The notes: generated by a model not told the origin, from the sequence alone. Positions 48,600 through 61,600 are shown, counted from the first letter of the stretch. The stretch: DNA of 64,000 bases from Odiellus spinosus (GCA_963920705.1 OY987233.1:5570001-5634000); one strand, 5' to 3'. Made by a program: numbers and translations.

Positions 48600-49450
48600 T
48601 AAAAACTTCCCCAAGACTTATTGACATAAATAAAGACTTCTCCAAGATCTTTTAAGACTACGTAAGACTTCCCCAATTAGACCTTTTAAGACTACGTAAG
48701 ACTTCCCCAATTAGACCTTTTAAGACTACGTAAGACACCAGAAAGACTTCCAAATCCTTTTAAGACTACGTAAGACACCCGAAAGACTTCCCCAAGACCT
48801 CTTTAAGGGAGAATGCAACCTAACAACAAGTGATTTTTTTTTATCGATTCCTTATTGTTTAAATAGGCCTAATCCACTACTGAAAATATTTCCAAACAAA
48901 TATTAAACTAGAAATAAATTTAAAACTTACCCTGAAAATAGGCTTAGCGGAATTCATGGAGGTCCTGATTTCCTCGCGTGTAAGGTCTAGCGACCAATCG
49001 CACCCGACTGTAATTCTTGTGGAGATCTCGCGTGAACGACAAGCCTTTGCTCATTGGTCGCTAGACCTTAACACAGGCGCAATTCAGGATTTCCATGAAT
49101 CCTGCTAAGCATATTTTCAGGGTAAGTTTTAAATTTATTTCTAGTTTAATATTTGTATTGTAGACTTTTTGTCGGTGGTTTAGGCCTATTTAAACGATAA
49201 GGAATCGATAAAAAAATCACTTGTAATTAGGTTGCATTCTCCCTTTAAAACTATGTAGCACACCTGAAAGACTACCCCAAGACCTCTTAAGACTACGTAA
49301 GACACCCGAAAGACTTACTCAAGACCTCTTAAGACACCCGCAAGACTTCCCCAAGGCCTCTTAAGACTTTGTAAGACACCCGAAAGTCTTCCCCAAGACC
49401 TCTTAGGACTATGTAAGACACCCGAAAGACTTCTCCAAGACCTCTTATGA
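48600..49450 (+). repeat. 42-bp minisatellite, split by a MITE
   Basis: Units contain AAGACTACGTAAGACACCCG followed by AAAGACTTCCCCAAGACCTC. The array is interrupted by a family B transposon at 48803-49248 and continues on the other side in the same orientation. Edge units are shortened. Confidence 0.85.
48803..49248. mobile_element. TTAA MITE family B inserted in a minisatellite
   Basis: Inverted ends GGGAGAATGCAACC and GGTTGCATTCTCCC are bounded by TTAA. Neighbouring minisatellite units read GACCTCTTAAGACTA, so the empty site is known and the TTAA has been duplicated on insertion. The inner palindrome is larger and GC-richer than in other copies. Confidence 0.88.
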
Positions 49451-50205
49451 CAAACTTCTTTCGGTAAGGGTAGGCTTGAAGTAAGATATAAAACTTAGAT
49501 TACCCACACAACTTTTTGGGGAAGGGTTAGCTCTATGCATCAGTGCTTTATTTCCAAAAAAATGTAGCATCTTTCCTTCAAACTCCCAACATCTTGTTTT
49601 AGGGGATATAAGAATGAGAATAATTTAAGTCCCCGACCATCCTAGAATAACAAAATCACCAAATTATCAAGAGAAACTGGAATGCTGACCACTTTGTATT
49701 GATTCTGATAATCCCCGTATGGTAGATTAGTAAATTAGAACCTTAATCAGCACACTGAACCAATTGTCCAAAAAATGTGTCCGTCTCAAATAGCCAAATA
49801 AACTACAAAAAAAAAAAAAAAGTAAAAACCACCCAGAACTAGAAAACTTTGACAACTTTGATCTATGGTGCTAGTTAACTGTGTTGGATTTATTCCTAAA
49901 AATATCAATGTATAAATTGTCTTAACTTACCAATGTCCAAGAGAAAACGGAGTAGATGAACGAAATTTATTTTCAATAAGATGATGTAAATTTTTGGCGG
50001 ATGTATTATAATGTTTATGATCTCGAGAAACAACTGGAAAATCTGCGCAAAAAACCCTATCAAATTATCTTTTGTAGCATTAATTATGGTCAAAAGTAAA
50101 TTAAAATAAAAAGTATATATAAAACTAACATGTAGGTACGGTATGTTAAATAATAAAGAAAATTTTAAACTAAAATGAATTTTTCACTTATTATTTTTCC
50201 ATCAA
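49451..50205. other. gene-free spacer
   Basis: No gene recognised; an A run lies near 49807-49820. Confidence 0.4.
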
Positions 50206-50580
50206 ACGTCATCATTGTAAACTAAAACGTCATCATAGTAAACTAAAACGTCATCATGGTAAACGAAAACGTCATCATTGTAAACGAAAACGTCGTGATT
50301 GTAAACTAAAACGTCGTCATTGTAAACTAAAACGTCGTCATTGTAAACGAAAACGTCGTCATTGTAAACTAAAACGTCATCATTGGAAACTAAAACGTCG
50401 TCATTGTAAACTAAAACGTCGTCATTGTAAACGAAAACGTCGTCATTGTAAACTAAAACGTCATCATTGGAAACTAAAACGTCATCATTGTAAACGAAAA
50501 CGTCTTCATTGTATTGTAAACTAAAACGTTGTCATTGTAAACGAAAACGTCGTCATTGTAAACTAAAACGTCATCATTTT
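50206..50580 (+). repeat. 21-bp minisatellite
   Basis: Eighteen or so units of GTAAACTAAAACGTCGTCATT with variation at T/G (CTAAAA or CGAAAA) and GTC/ATC positions. Near-perfect period. Confidence 0.92.
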
Positions 50581-50624
50581 AAAATACTATCATTGTCCTT
50601 AAATCTTCCATTTAAATTTGATTA

Positions 50625-50880
50625 TATGCCTTTCTTTTAAAATATTATAGTATATGCCTTTCCTTTAACATAGTATTTTGAACTTTTCCTTTAATAGTAT
50701 AATTTGAACCTTTCCTTTAAAATTAAAATTTGAGCCTTTCCTTTAAAATTATTATTTGAACCTTTCCTTTAAAATTATAATTTGAACCTTTCCTTTAAAA
50801 TTATAATTTGAACCTTTCCTTTAAAATTATAATTTGAATCTTTCCTTTAAAGTTAGAATTTAATCCTTTTTTAATCTTAT
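50625..50880 (+). repeat. 25-bp minisatellite
   Basis: Units of CCTTTCCTTTAAAATTATAA followed by TTTGAA, about nine copies with decay at both edges. Confidence 0.85.
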
Positions 50881-50884
50881 TGTA

Positions 50885-51725
50885 TAGGTTTATTTTATCG
50901 TTGTAAACCGTTCCTTTAAAATAGCATCGTTACAAGCATTTCCTTTAAAATTCTATAACTGTAAACCTTTAAAATTCTATCATTGTAAACCTTTAAAATC
51001 CTATCATTGTAAACCTTTAAAAATCCTATCATTGTAAACCTTTCAAAATCCTATCATTGTAAACCTTTAAATGCTATCATTGTAAACCTTTAAAATCCTA
51101 TCATTGTAAAACTTTTAAATCCAATTATTGTAAACCCATCGATGTAACCATTTCCTTTAAAATCCTATCGTTGTAACCATTTCCTTTAAAATCCTATCGT
51201 TGTAAACCTTTAAAAATCCTATCGTTGTAAACCTTTAAAATCCTATCGTTGTAAACCTTTAAAATCCTATCGTTGTAAACCTTTAAAATCCTATCGTTGT
51301 AAACCTTTCAAATCCTATCGTTGTAAACCTTTCAAATCCTATCGTTGCAAACCTTTAAAATCCTATCGTTGCAAACCTTTAAAATCCTATCGATGTAAAC
51401 CTTTAAAATCCTATCGTTGTAAACCTTTAAAATCCTATCGTTGTAAACCTTTAAAATCCTATCGTTGTAAACCTTTAAAATCCTATCGTTGTAAACCTTT
51501 AAAATCGTATCGTTGTAAACCTTTAAAATCCTATCGTTGTAAACCTTTAAAATCCATGATTGTAAACATTTCCTTTAAAATCATATCATTGTAAACACTT
51601 GCTATAAAATCCTGTCATTGTAAATATTATTTTTAAAATCACACCATTGTAACCCTTTAAAATCCTGTAATTGTAAGCCTTGTTTTAAAATCATATCATT
51701 GTAAACATTTCCTTTAAAATCATAT
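50885..51725 (+). repeat. 24-bp minisatellite
   Basis: About 30 units of TAAACCTTTAAAATCCTATC followed by GTTG or ATTG. It shares the ATTGTAAAC junction with the 21-bp array and CCTTTAAAAT with the 25-bp array, so the three arrays look related by stepwise change. Confidence 0.92.
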
Positions 51726-52132
51726 TCTTCAACATGTCTTACGTAAGTATATGAACTTGACATTTAAATATGATATTTTTGTAATTTAAACAATTTCAGA
51801 ATGCATTGGATTTGTAAGCCGTGGGCCAATATTGGTTGTACGAAAAAAACTTCGTCAATATATTCTAAAATGATGAAAAGGGTATCATGTAAAGCTATAT
51901 GATTCTGAAACTATTGACAGCAATCCTAAAATCAGACATCAGTAAAGGCATAATGAAGACTCACTTCACTGATATGTAACATGGAAAACTGAGGAGCGTA
52001 AAATTTATTTTTAAATTCAACTTCTCATCATCCACCAACGTGAAACTTAAAAACAAAGTTATATGTTATAGATCACATCACAATATGACTTTTTTCAACA
52101 TTTTTTTCTATTATTCTGTACAATGAAAACAA
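51726..52132. other. 3' flank of the TPD52-like gene
   Basis: AT-rich sequence downstream of the minus-strand TPD52 stop codon. No other gene seen. Confidence 0.4.
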
Positions 52133-55100
52133 TTATGCTATCAATTTCTGTTCATCTTCTGTTGGACTCGTGACGGGAGTCGTATTTCGTGACGAAAGAT
52201 CTACTTCATTCATAGTGTTTTGATCCAAACTTGTTACGCTACCGCTTAAACTCATACTGCTTCGAGATGATGACACTTTAGTCTGAAATATTCAAAATGC
52301 AATTGAATAAAAAAGTAATTTGATACTTTCAAATTATCAGTGACCAATAAAACTCGAGACATGACGTTTTAGGAATGTAAATTAGTTAAAAATTAGATTA
52401 AGTAAAATAGTCTAATTTTGTCGTTCCCTATAAGTTATATTAAAAGTCTATCACTTTATTCCATAAAAGTAAACAACGACCCGTAGCCTAATACTATCAG
52501 CAAAGGTCCAGTTTTACGTCATAGTTCATCATTTGAAAATAGCCAAAAACGTCATCACCCCTGTGTTACTCGAATGGTTTGGAGACTTCCTCGATATTTT
52601 GAGTCGGGAGAGAGGGACAGAATTTAGGCGGGCCGCGCTTGGCTATATTGTCTTCCCTCCCCAACTCCGGAATTTCTCCGCAGAGTGGCGCTTCCTCCCT
52701 TCACTAATTACACCGACTGTGGCTGCGAGTGTCTCGAATCAGAATATGCCGATACATGTACGTGAACCTTTGCTGACAGTACTAAGTTACGAGGCGTTGT
52801 TTACTTTTATGGAATAAAGTGATACACTTTTGGTCTTATATATCAATATCTTAAAGCTTTATGTCTTTTATTGATTTACCTTCACAGAAGAATACGCAGA
52901 TCCTATAGACCTAAAAGTTACGGAATTCCTTTGAGAAAATAAAAATGTCGAAATGTAGTTAACTCTCGCGTAATTTGAAATTCAATTTTCGATTCTTACT
53001 TTACGTCACCAATTTTTTTAGAGACAGTGGCGCCTAAAGATCCTAACGCTGATGTAGTTTTTTCAGTGGCTACTTTTAAAGTCGCGCTTGTTTTCTGGTA
53101 TCTGCGGTTGTGAAATTTCATGATTACTAAGTCAAAATGATGAATTACGAATAGATAGTAGGAGAAGGGAGAAAATTGTATGACCAACGTCGGAAAAGAC
53201 CGAAATATTAGCGCCAGGAAAGCCTCAATAATTTGCCTACGAATTAAAGAACGACTTTTTCTTAATTCAAGCTTAGTTGGGATTTGGTAAGAAGACCCAC
53301 TAAATACAGTAGGAAAGCAAGCTAACAAGACGGAAGTTGGTCATACTCCTATAAGCATTATAGATAAAGTTTCTCTCCTTCTGAAGTTAACAATTACTGT
53401 TAGTAATAACAAAAGTCTATCACTTTATTCCATGAAAGTAAACATCGCCCAGTAGCTTAATACTATCGGCAAAGGGCCATGTAAACGTACTAGCCAATCA
53501 CTGAAAAATAGCCAAAAAAGTCATCACCCCTGTCTGGCTCGAGTGGTTTGGACTCTTCCTCGATATGAGTCGGGAGAGAGGGACGGAATTTAAGCGGGCC
53601 GCGCTTGGCTATATTGTCTTCCCTCCGAACTCAGAAGTTTCTCCGCAGAGTGGCGCTTCCTCCGTTCACTATTTACACGGCGACTGCGGTCGCTAGAGTG
53701 TCTCGATTCGGAATCTGCCGGTACATTTACCCGGACCTTTGCTGATAGTATTAAGCTACGGGGCGTTGTTTACTTTTATGGAATAAAGTGATAGACTTTT
53801 GGTAATAATTATTACGTTATTGTATCTTGGAGGCTTTTGATTCCTTGTCCCATGTCATCTTTGAGCTCTTTCCAAGCTGTGATACCAATTCTTCTCTTCA
53901 GTTTGTGTGCCTGTTGAATCTTAGAGTACAATACTTGTCTCAGTGTGAGAATTTCGCTTTCAGTCTGAATTGACAGAATTGATGATTAATTGTCTTAAAT
54001 TTACTCTGATATTAATTGCGGTTATAGAAATTCGCACCTTTTCCAGTTCTGCTCGCCATTCTTCCTGCAATTTTGCTTGGGTCTCAGGATCAAGACCAGA
54101 GAGATCGTGAATTCCACTGTCCGGTGTGATGACATCGTAGGCGTTCGAATCTTCTGTCGCGTCGAAGAAATTGTCTACAACATTTAGATTAAGTTTAGTT
54201 TAAAGGGAATTGTACATCAATGTAGACTTATGAATATGTACAATCTAGTGGTCTACAGTGTTTCAAAGAATTTTATAATGTTTTACAAATAACGTTGTTT
54301 CAAAAGAGTTCCGCGCGTTTGTGATGGCATCTTTGATATTTTATTTCCGTTTCATTTTGGTTCCTTTTTATGATCAGGATTTTAAAGGTTGTTTAAGACT
54401 TGTTTAGAAGACTATGTGCCCTTCAAAATATTTGTTAAGTTTCGCTTTCAACCTTTTGCTTAAAAGCTTCGTTTTGATTTCTAATTTAGAATTATAACTT
54501 TAATTTTGGAGGTTTCTAAAGATTCTGTTTCATTGGGATTATGTGTAGTACTAATCTTACTTATACGGAGTATTTCGAAAATGGTGGTAGGACCGACCTT
54601 CAGTGGGTTCTATGGATCATTTTAAGACGAAAATGTTCGATGACGTTTTGTCGTACGGGGCGCCGTTTAAGACTTACGAAATGAATCGTGTGCGGATGAA
54701 CCCTTAACGTACACTCAATTTGAAAAGGGAACATTTCACAAAGCGCGCGCTTTTAAAATAACAGCTAAATAATTAAGCGTATTTTATCATTGAGTGTATG
54801 TTTATTAATGTACGTTAAAGGGTCATCCGCGTATCATTCATTTCGTAACTCTTAAACGGCGCCCCGTACGACAAAACGTCATAGAACATTTTCATCTTAA
54901 AATGATCCATAGAACCCACTGTAGCTCGGTCCTACTACCATTTTCGAAACACCCTGTATGTACAATTCCTCAATTATTCATGGATTCAGGATTCTATGTA
55001 CAATTCCTCAGTTTTTCATTGATCCAAAGATTTTTACATAATATAAATAATTATTCAAAGCTGCATTTCTAGTTTGGCTCCAGTTATCATCAAATTTTCA

Positions 55101-55455
55101 GACTGTCACATTCTTATTTCTTTTCTGAGGCTAGATTTTAGTTCCAAGTGACATATTTACCAGGATCACTTAGCTCATCCAACTCTTCAGCCGCTGCTAA
55201 TCTCCAATATTGCCTGTATCTTTTCTCATCGTAACTATTCATGGAAGAAACGGGATCGTCGCTTTGTTGCAACACACTGCCATCACGCGCTTTTTTCCCA
55301 TCCTCCACGTCGAGTTCATCAATGCCATCATCCTCCTTAACCGAGGCTTTCACTGGTAAGCTGTTAGGCCTTCCGTCGTAGGCGTTCCCAGACTCTGCCA
55401 GCTGTTTCTTCGAATCTTTATTTCCTCTGTACCGTTTTCCGTTAGATTTATTCAT
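52133..55455 (-). CDS. tumor protein D52 (TPD52) family protein
   Basis: Coiled-coil adaptor; family members bind each other and vesicle-traffic proteins in the cytosol. Exons on the minus strand are 55455-55161, 54174-54038, 53964-53816, 53101-53000, 52910-52880 and 52282-52133, giving 287 residues with consistent phases. Family marks are the coiled coil (WRAELEK joined to TESEILTLRQVL), the GITAWKELKDDM segment, and YQKTSATLKV..TTSALGSLGATVSKKIGDV. Residues 229-238 (SIGSAYSSVK) form a tiny 31-base exon that may be alternative. The acidic N-terminal ~95 residues are not conserved in the family as far as I know; MNSYDEKRYRQYW within exon 1 is an alternative start. The C-terminus is Ser/Thr-rich. 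Three of the five introns carry transposons. Confidence 0.9.
52443..52832. mobile_element. MITE family A in TPD52 intron 5
   Basis: Ends AAAAGTCTATCACTTTATTC and, inverted, GAATAAAGTGATACACTTTT, with TIRs of about 80 bases (GTAAACAACG, GTAGC, CAGCAAAGG). A long apparent frame inside (52533-52817) is shared with the element's palindrome and is not a gene. No clear target duplication is left. Confidence 0.85.
53410..53801. mobile_element. MITE family A in TPD52 intron 3, with 7-bp target duplication
   Basis: A 392-base element with ~80-base inverted repeats beginning CAAAAGTCTATCACTTTATT. It is flanked by GTAATAA at 53403-53409 and 53802-53808. Its right edge lies 14 bases from the 5' splice site of TPD52 exon 3 (donor at 53815). 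Confidence 0.9.
54562..54960. mobile_element. palindromic Tc1/mariner-like MITE in TPD52 intron 1
   Basis: Long inverted repeats (~170 bases) with inner ends such as GGATCATTTTAAGACG and outer ends ATACGGAGTATTTCG and CGAAACACCCTGTAT. The ACAGGGTGTTTCG-type terminus resembles many arthropod mariner-related elements. Non-coding. The superfamily is an inference. Confidence 0.7.
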
Positions 55456-56324
55456 ACTCGTAACCTTGGCAACGACTTAATTAACTAAAATGTTCAAATT
55501 AAGTAAAGAAAATTAAACCTTTAAACCGCGCATTATTAACACGAGTTATAAATATTGAAATCACGAGGTTTGATTCTCGAATCTCCGCGGAAAGCGAAAT
55601 GGTTTTCGTGGCACTTGAAACTTGCCCTACATAATAATAGAGTCTGGATTTTTTGCGACTAGAAACCGGCTTTGAAGCCACGAAAATGTGTAATGACGCG
55701 TGTATACTTAAAGGTAGTTACTCCGCGCGTAGCGAGCTTGAGTTATTTAATATTTCATCCCTCGTGACTAGACTGGTTTTATCGTATTTTTAACCGTACT
55801 AACTTTAAGCGATATATTAAACAGCAGATAATGTTCGTATACCTTTACGGTTACGTTATAAGGCGGAGTTCGTTTTGAGAAGCTTTCGGTTAGAAACTAG
55901 GAACTATAGAGGGGAGAATTTCAAGGCCCGACTGGCCCGGGAAGGTGAAAATCGATATCGATTGCGTATAGGCCTTTTTCATCGCATAAACGTGGAATGA
56001 ATGGTATTGGAAAGAGATAATAAAAGAAGGCAATCGCAATACACCCGGGGCTTACACAATTTCCGTAAAACATGTACACCTATTACGTAATTACTTACAC
56101 TAGCCTTTGGTAATGCTAAATACGTACTGAGTTACGTAATCATTCTAGTACAGTCAAACATGCAGGCTTTGTCAAAGTCAAATCAAATCAAAGTAGTCAT
56201 GCAACCTTACTCATCTCGGGGTCTTGTAAAATTTTACATACGCGTGACGTCGGTTTTACTTTTCATTTTAATGTGCTCCCATAGAATAACGAAAGAATCA
56301 TCTTACCCAATGAGAAAAAAATCT
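55456..56324. other. gene-free spacer with a family H fragment
   Basis: 5' flank of the TPD52-like gene. 56163-56290 matches one arm of the palindrome at 36774-37271 (GACGTCGGTTTTACTTTTCA). No gene seen. Confidence 0.45.
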
Positions 56325-56951
56325 CAGGCTCCCACCAAAATCTTAAAAAAATATAGGGAAATAGGGGATTTTTCAGGCTAGAAATAGGGTACAATAGGAA
56401 CCAAAATTTATTTCGCTCTCAGTTTTTCGACTTAGAAAAACATTTTGGGTCCAATATTATATAGGACGACGGTACTTTTAACCGAATTTACTAGAAATAT
56501 GGTGATTTAGGGACCAAATCATGATTTTTGGGGAATTTGTTCAATTTCAGTGATAAAATTCGAAAGGAATGAACTATATAACTATAAAAATTATACTTTT
56601 GCTTGAAAAAGTGCAAATGATGGCAAAAAAACCAAGCTGTGGCAGAAAGGTTTCATCTCCTTGGTCACTGGTAATTATTACTCTATTTTTTAGAGGTTAG
56701 GTAGATTGTCGAGAGGGGCGTGAGTAGCTAGTAGTGCCAAAGAAAGGCAGAGGGACAGGTCTAGAGGCTATAGAACCTATATTGCATTACATGTCAGAGA
56801 AACCTACCCATAAAACCCCTATTTTTCGAAACTAAAAACCTATAAAAAGTCCTATAAATTGATGTTTTTGGACCTATAAATTACCTATATTTTTGGCTTT
56901 TAAAACCTATAATACCTATAATTTTTTCTGGGCTATGCGCTGGGAGCCCTG
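56325..56951. mobile_element. possible hAT-like element with CAGGCTCCCA ends
   Basis: The left end CAGGCTCCCA and right end TGGGAGCCCTG form short, slightly unequal inverted repeats 627 bases apart. The interior is AT-rich with repeated CCTATAA and AATAGGG motifs in opposite orientations. I find no convincing target duplication. Confidence 0.4.
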
Positions 56952-58627
56952 TAATTCTTTCTGTTCCAACAATACTTACATATTGATTTGACTCTCGTTA
57001 CACAACTCTAGCCGTTAAGTATTAAGTGTCCCTTCTCATAAATTATGTCATTCTGATATTATGAGTTTTTCTAATGTGTCTAGCGCATGTGTTTGAATTG
57101 TTCCCTGGAAGCTGGGAGCCAAGATAGCGTGGTAGTTGGGTCGATAAGGTATATGTACTTTGGCAATGCTTAGTCCGTCGCCGTTCTGACTTTGTTTAGC
57201 TGCTGCGTAACTTTCCGGCGTTACCCGGACATTATTTAATAAAAATGTACAAATAGTATTTAACGCGATTAATAATTATTCATTTTTATGGACCATTGTT
57301 GAATATATGATAAAAACCATTAAGGGCTGTGCAAACGTTTGTTTTAATTACTGTTTTATGAAAAACTATATTTAATTATAAGAGAAAGAGTTTGAATGCG
57401 CTGTCTCTAAGATTACCCTTTAAGATTCAACCTACAATGGGTGCGTCCCTGTACTTGTCTAAAAAAATGCTATAAATTTGCGGTACTAATTTTGAGTTAC
57501 AGTTTCGGACAGATAAAGTCGACCTTGATATATAATTAATTATTAATTAGCAAAAAAATCTTTCGTAAACGAAAATTGGGATTCCTTTTGATTGCTAAAC
57601 AATAAATTAGCCATCCCTACAGATTTGGGTCTAAGTGATTGACTTTGAAATGGTCAACGGAGGATGAAGAAAAAAAAAGTGTTTTCTATGGATTCTTTTT
57701 CTAATTTAACTAGGATATGTTTGCGTAGTAATACATTTAGGAAGTGTCTCTGAATTGTAGGGATAAAAACGGAAACCTAATTTTGGCATAGAATTAAAAT
57801 AAGATACCACCAACTAATCAAAGACGTTTCATCTTTGGCTTAATAAAATCCCCGCGACACGCGCTGCGGATCGCAATATATTTATATATTTTCTATATCA
57901 TCGAAACTTCCCCTATATAAGTAATTAGCTTTTATTTCTAGTGCATAGAAGTTCTAGGTAAATTAACGATTTTAGTATATATATATATATCGGTTTTATT
58001 ATTATAGTAAAGCATTATAAGCTTTTTGTTTTGTTTATGGAATATTTTGTTTGCTAACAGGTGTTTAAAATATCTAAAGGGAAGGTCTCATTTTGATTCA
58101 CGTTTTATAATACACAATTTTAATTAAAACATGTTTATTCCCTACATAAAAACACGTTTTTTAACACTTCTTACATCTATGCAATTAAAAGAAAACTTGG
58201 AGCTAGAAATGAAAAAGCTTTTGAATTTATTTTCGGAATCATCATGCCAAAAAACTTATTCGAGAATTTTTAAAGAATTTTTAGACACATTTTTCGTGTT
58301 TAAATTAATTTCTGAAGTTTCGGTGATTCCTAAAATAAATTCAAAAGCTTTTCCCTTTAAATCTATAATACGTTAATTTTTATTCATTTCCTTACACATT
58401 TAGTTTGAATCAAAATTCATTATCATGTTGCATCTAAAAACCCCTTTGGTTGTTTGCGTCATTTTATATGAGACTGTTTCTTTAATGTCGTTAACGGTAC
58501 CGCTAACACATTTGTTACAATCCCACAGTCTCACTAATCCTCCGTTTTGTTCTGACGTTATATTTTTACATAGCTAAAAAGTTAGGTTTGTTGAGTTTCA
58601 AAATTCAACTCGTTCCTACATTAAGTA
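56952..58627. other. gene-free spacer with half of a family J element
   Basis: 58186-58375 contains AACTTGGAGCTAGAAATG and TTTTTAGACACATTTTTCG, matching one arm of the TTAA foldback element at 15149-15619. A (TA)n run lies near 57978. No gene recognised. Confidence 0.45.
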
Positions 58628-61600
58628 ATGGAGATCGAAAAGATAATTCAAATAATATTTGGTATCGTTTGTTTAATTGGTTGTATTTATCAATTGAACG
58701 ATTTCTTTGTACTTTACGCGAAATTTGAGACTACCGTACAGATATCTACGGAATATCCAAGAAATATTAGTTTTCCCGCCATTACCATTTGCGCCAATAA
58801 CAGGTTTGGGTCATTTTTATAATTTATTTAACGCCATAAGTCTGTAACGTAAGGTCATAAGAGTGCCACAGTCACGCGTTCGCGTCGGAACGTTTTTTAT
58901 TGGGGGGGGGGGGGGGCATAAATTAGATTCTGGCATCCCTTTGCTAGGCTCTTGCCTCTTGACACCTCTTTGCTAGGCACCATTGATACGCTCTTGCCTC
59001 TTGGCACCCCTTTTGTAGCCGATTTGGCGCCCTTTCCAAGATTTAACTGGCAACCCTTTGTGTAAATATGTCGTTATTTAATCATATATCAAGTCTTCAA
59101 TTGCGTCTTACGTTTTTACGTTAATATAATTTATATAAATTAAATAATTTAAATTTCAGGATAGTAAAAGAGAAATTTTGCGAATTGGAACCGATTCATT
59201 GCTTGCCGGATGAATATGATAGATTGGTAATTAATTTGATGATTTCTACCTTGACCCGAGTTACATTCTAAGCTTTTAGCAAGCTCTAAAGATTCATACT
59301 GAGTTGATAAAGTTTTTTATTCCATGGGCTCTGAGGTTTAACATATGTTTTAAACTGTCCCAGCTTGTTCCATTTTGCTAACTTCTCTTAAATGTTACGA
59401 CCAACGTCGTCGGCTAAGTGACAAAATAAGGCAATTTTAAAGGAACTCTAATTATCGCAGATAGTCCCATTAAACGACAAATAGTTTACTAAAATATTTT
59501 ACAGAGTATGAACATCGTTTGGTATCTTGAAGATGCTAATAGTTCTGAGATTCTTCGGGTTTCTCATAACAGCAGGGGAAAATACAAACTATTTAGACTT
59601 TGTAACCAGGAGCCAATAATGGATCAATCTTATTGCAAGTAGGCAATGCATTTTATCAATATAGCGTTTTTTTGTGGCTGAAAATACCGGTTTCCGAATA
59701 ATAGCAGACTATTACTATTTATTGCTCAAGCTATGTTAGCTCGTTTTGCGGAACATACACTGGTTGCCGGACATATAATTACCGAAATTACTCGTTAGAA
59801 AGTAAAGTCAACTTTAGCAAAGGTATAATAAGATATAGAGTTAAAATTACGACGTGTGGTAAATTAATTATTAAGTTAATTGATTGGGAAACCAACTTAA
59901 TTGTCGCAGCTCTGTCAATCGACTTAGCTTTTTACGAGAAGACGTTTATGGAACCGTTCGAAAATTACGCGGTCAAGTACGTCGTTCACGAGAACACGCA
60001 TATACCGGACATAAGCGAGGAGTTTGAGGAGATTTTTCCAGAACAAGCCCATTTTGTTCACCTTCAAAAGGCAAATAACGAAACTAAAGTCATAGAAAAT
60101 ACAGTAAAAGGAATAGCAGTCCCAATCGAACTTTTCAATTTCCGGTAATCAGACTCACGTGCTATGACGTGCCATATTTCCGGTCCAGCAAAGTCCTTTA
60201 TTTAGTCTTATGTTTTTATCAACTGTTCTATGTCACTCTTGGCACTCGACGCCAACAAGAAAGCTACCGGAAGTAGAGATACCCTAGTTTGAGCTCGAGT
60301 AAACTTGTCCCTCAAACATTTTAGATCAAAGGTTGAAGCTTCCATTCCTTTTACTATATTACCTAAGCCGCGTTCATACTAGGCCTTGGAATCGATTTAA
60401 ACCGTTTCAAAACGTTTCGCTTTAGTCGTATGAACGGGAAACAGTCTTTTATCAAATCGATTTGATTCGATTTCTCGAAACTGCTTCGGGAACCAGTTTC
60501 GTACCGATTTTGGGAAATGCTAGTGTGACCGTAGCGTATGGGACGCAGGCAGAGAGGCTAACGTTAATTCTAAGCCTCGAACCGTCCCTCATTACTTCCA
60601 TGATATATTATTAATATTAGCTTACGACCATTTTGTTACCGAAACCGTATCACACGGAGTGTCACGATTACGTCAAAGAATGGAAGAAAAACCATTCGCT
60701 TCCCATTACCAGAGAAGTAATTAAAACAAATTGCGTAATTTGCTCTAACGTACCATATATTTGAGCAAAAAATCTGAAATTTATTCAGAATTGCGTACAG
60801 GATTGTATTCACAGGGACTTCATTCAGCTCTGCGGTTGTCTGAATTATATGAATGTAATTCCCGAATGGAAGTTTCATCTAAAATGCACTAACGCAATCA
60901 ATACAACCAAAGGTTAGCTTAGCAACTAGAAAAAACAACGTAATTAATATAAATTTTAACGTAATTACGACGCGTAAAATTTGGAAATTAGGTTTTTGTA
61001 AAACGTTAACATCAATGGCCGCAGTGAGTCCAATGATTGGACGGTGTCAAGATTCGTGTCCAAGAGACTGCAAGTATGTAATTGAAGACATTCAAACCCC
61101 TTAAAGGGAGAATGCAACCTAACAACAAGTGATTTTTTTATCGATTCCTTATCGTTTAAATAGGCCTAATCCACCACTAACAAAAATTACAAACCAATAT
61201 TAAACTAGAAATAAATTTAATACTTACCATCAAATAGGCTTAGCTGAATTCATGGAGTTATCCTGAACTCCTTATATAAGGATTAGTCACCAATGACATT
61301 GATCATGGAGATAATACAATCCCCATATTAGAGCTATCGATTAATGTCATTGGTAGCTAGTCCTTATATAGGGAGTTCAAGTGATCTCCATGAATCTAGC
61401 TAAACCTATTTTTCGGGTAAGTTTTAAATTTATTTCTAGTTTATTTGTTTTTAAAAAAACTTTTACTATAGGATTTGGCATTTAAACGATAAGGAATCGA
61501 TAAATAATCACTTGTTTATTTCATACACGCAGGGCTAATACTTACGCAATTAGAATATCGAAAAAACGTCTGTGGAGACGAGCTCCTAGAGGATTGTAAG

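Noticed and set aside
43075..51725. CRISPR-like array
   Set aside because: Repeats are contiguous and lack unique spacers; they are ordinary eukaryotic minisatellites.
52533..52817. 94-codon plus-strand frame in TPD52 intron 5
   Set aside because: It lies entirely in the palindromic MITE family A and recurs in part, frameshifted, in its other copies; no protein similarity.
55499..55681. 60-codon minus-strand frame upstream of the TPD52-like gene
   Set aside because: No similarity, no splice or promoter support; most likely chance.
60104..60148. Continuation of channel exon 5 to its stop codon
   Set aside because: Only splicing at ACA/GTAAAA joins in phase to the next conserved exon (LLPKPYHTEC); the later donor-like GTAATC is out of phase.
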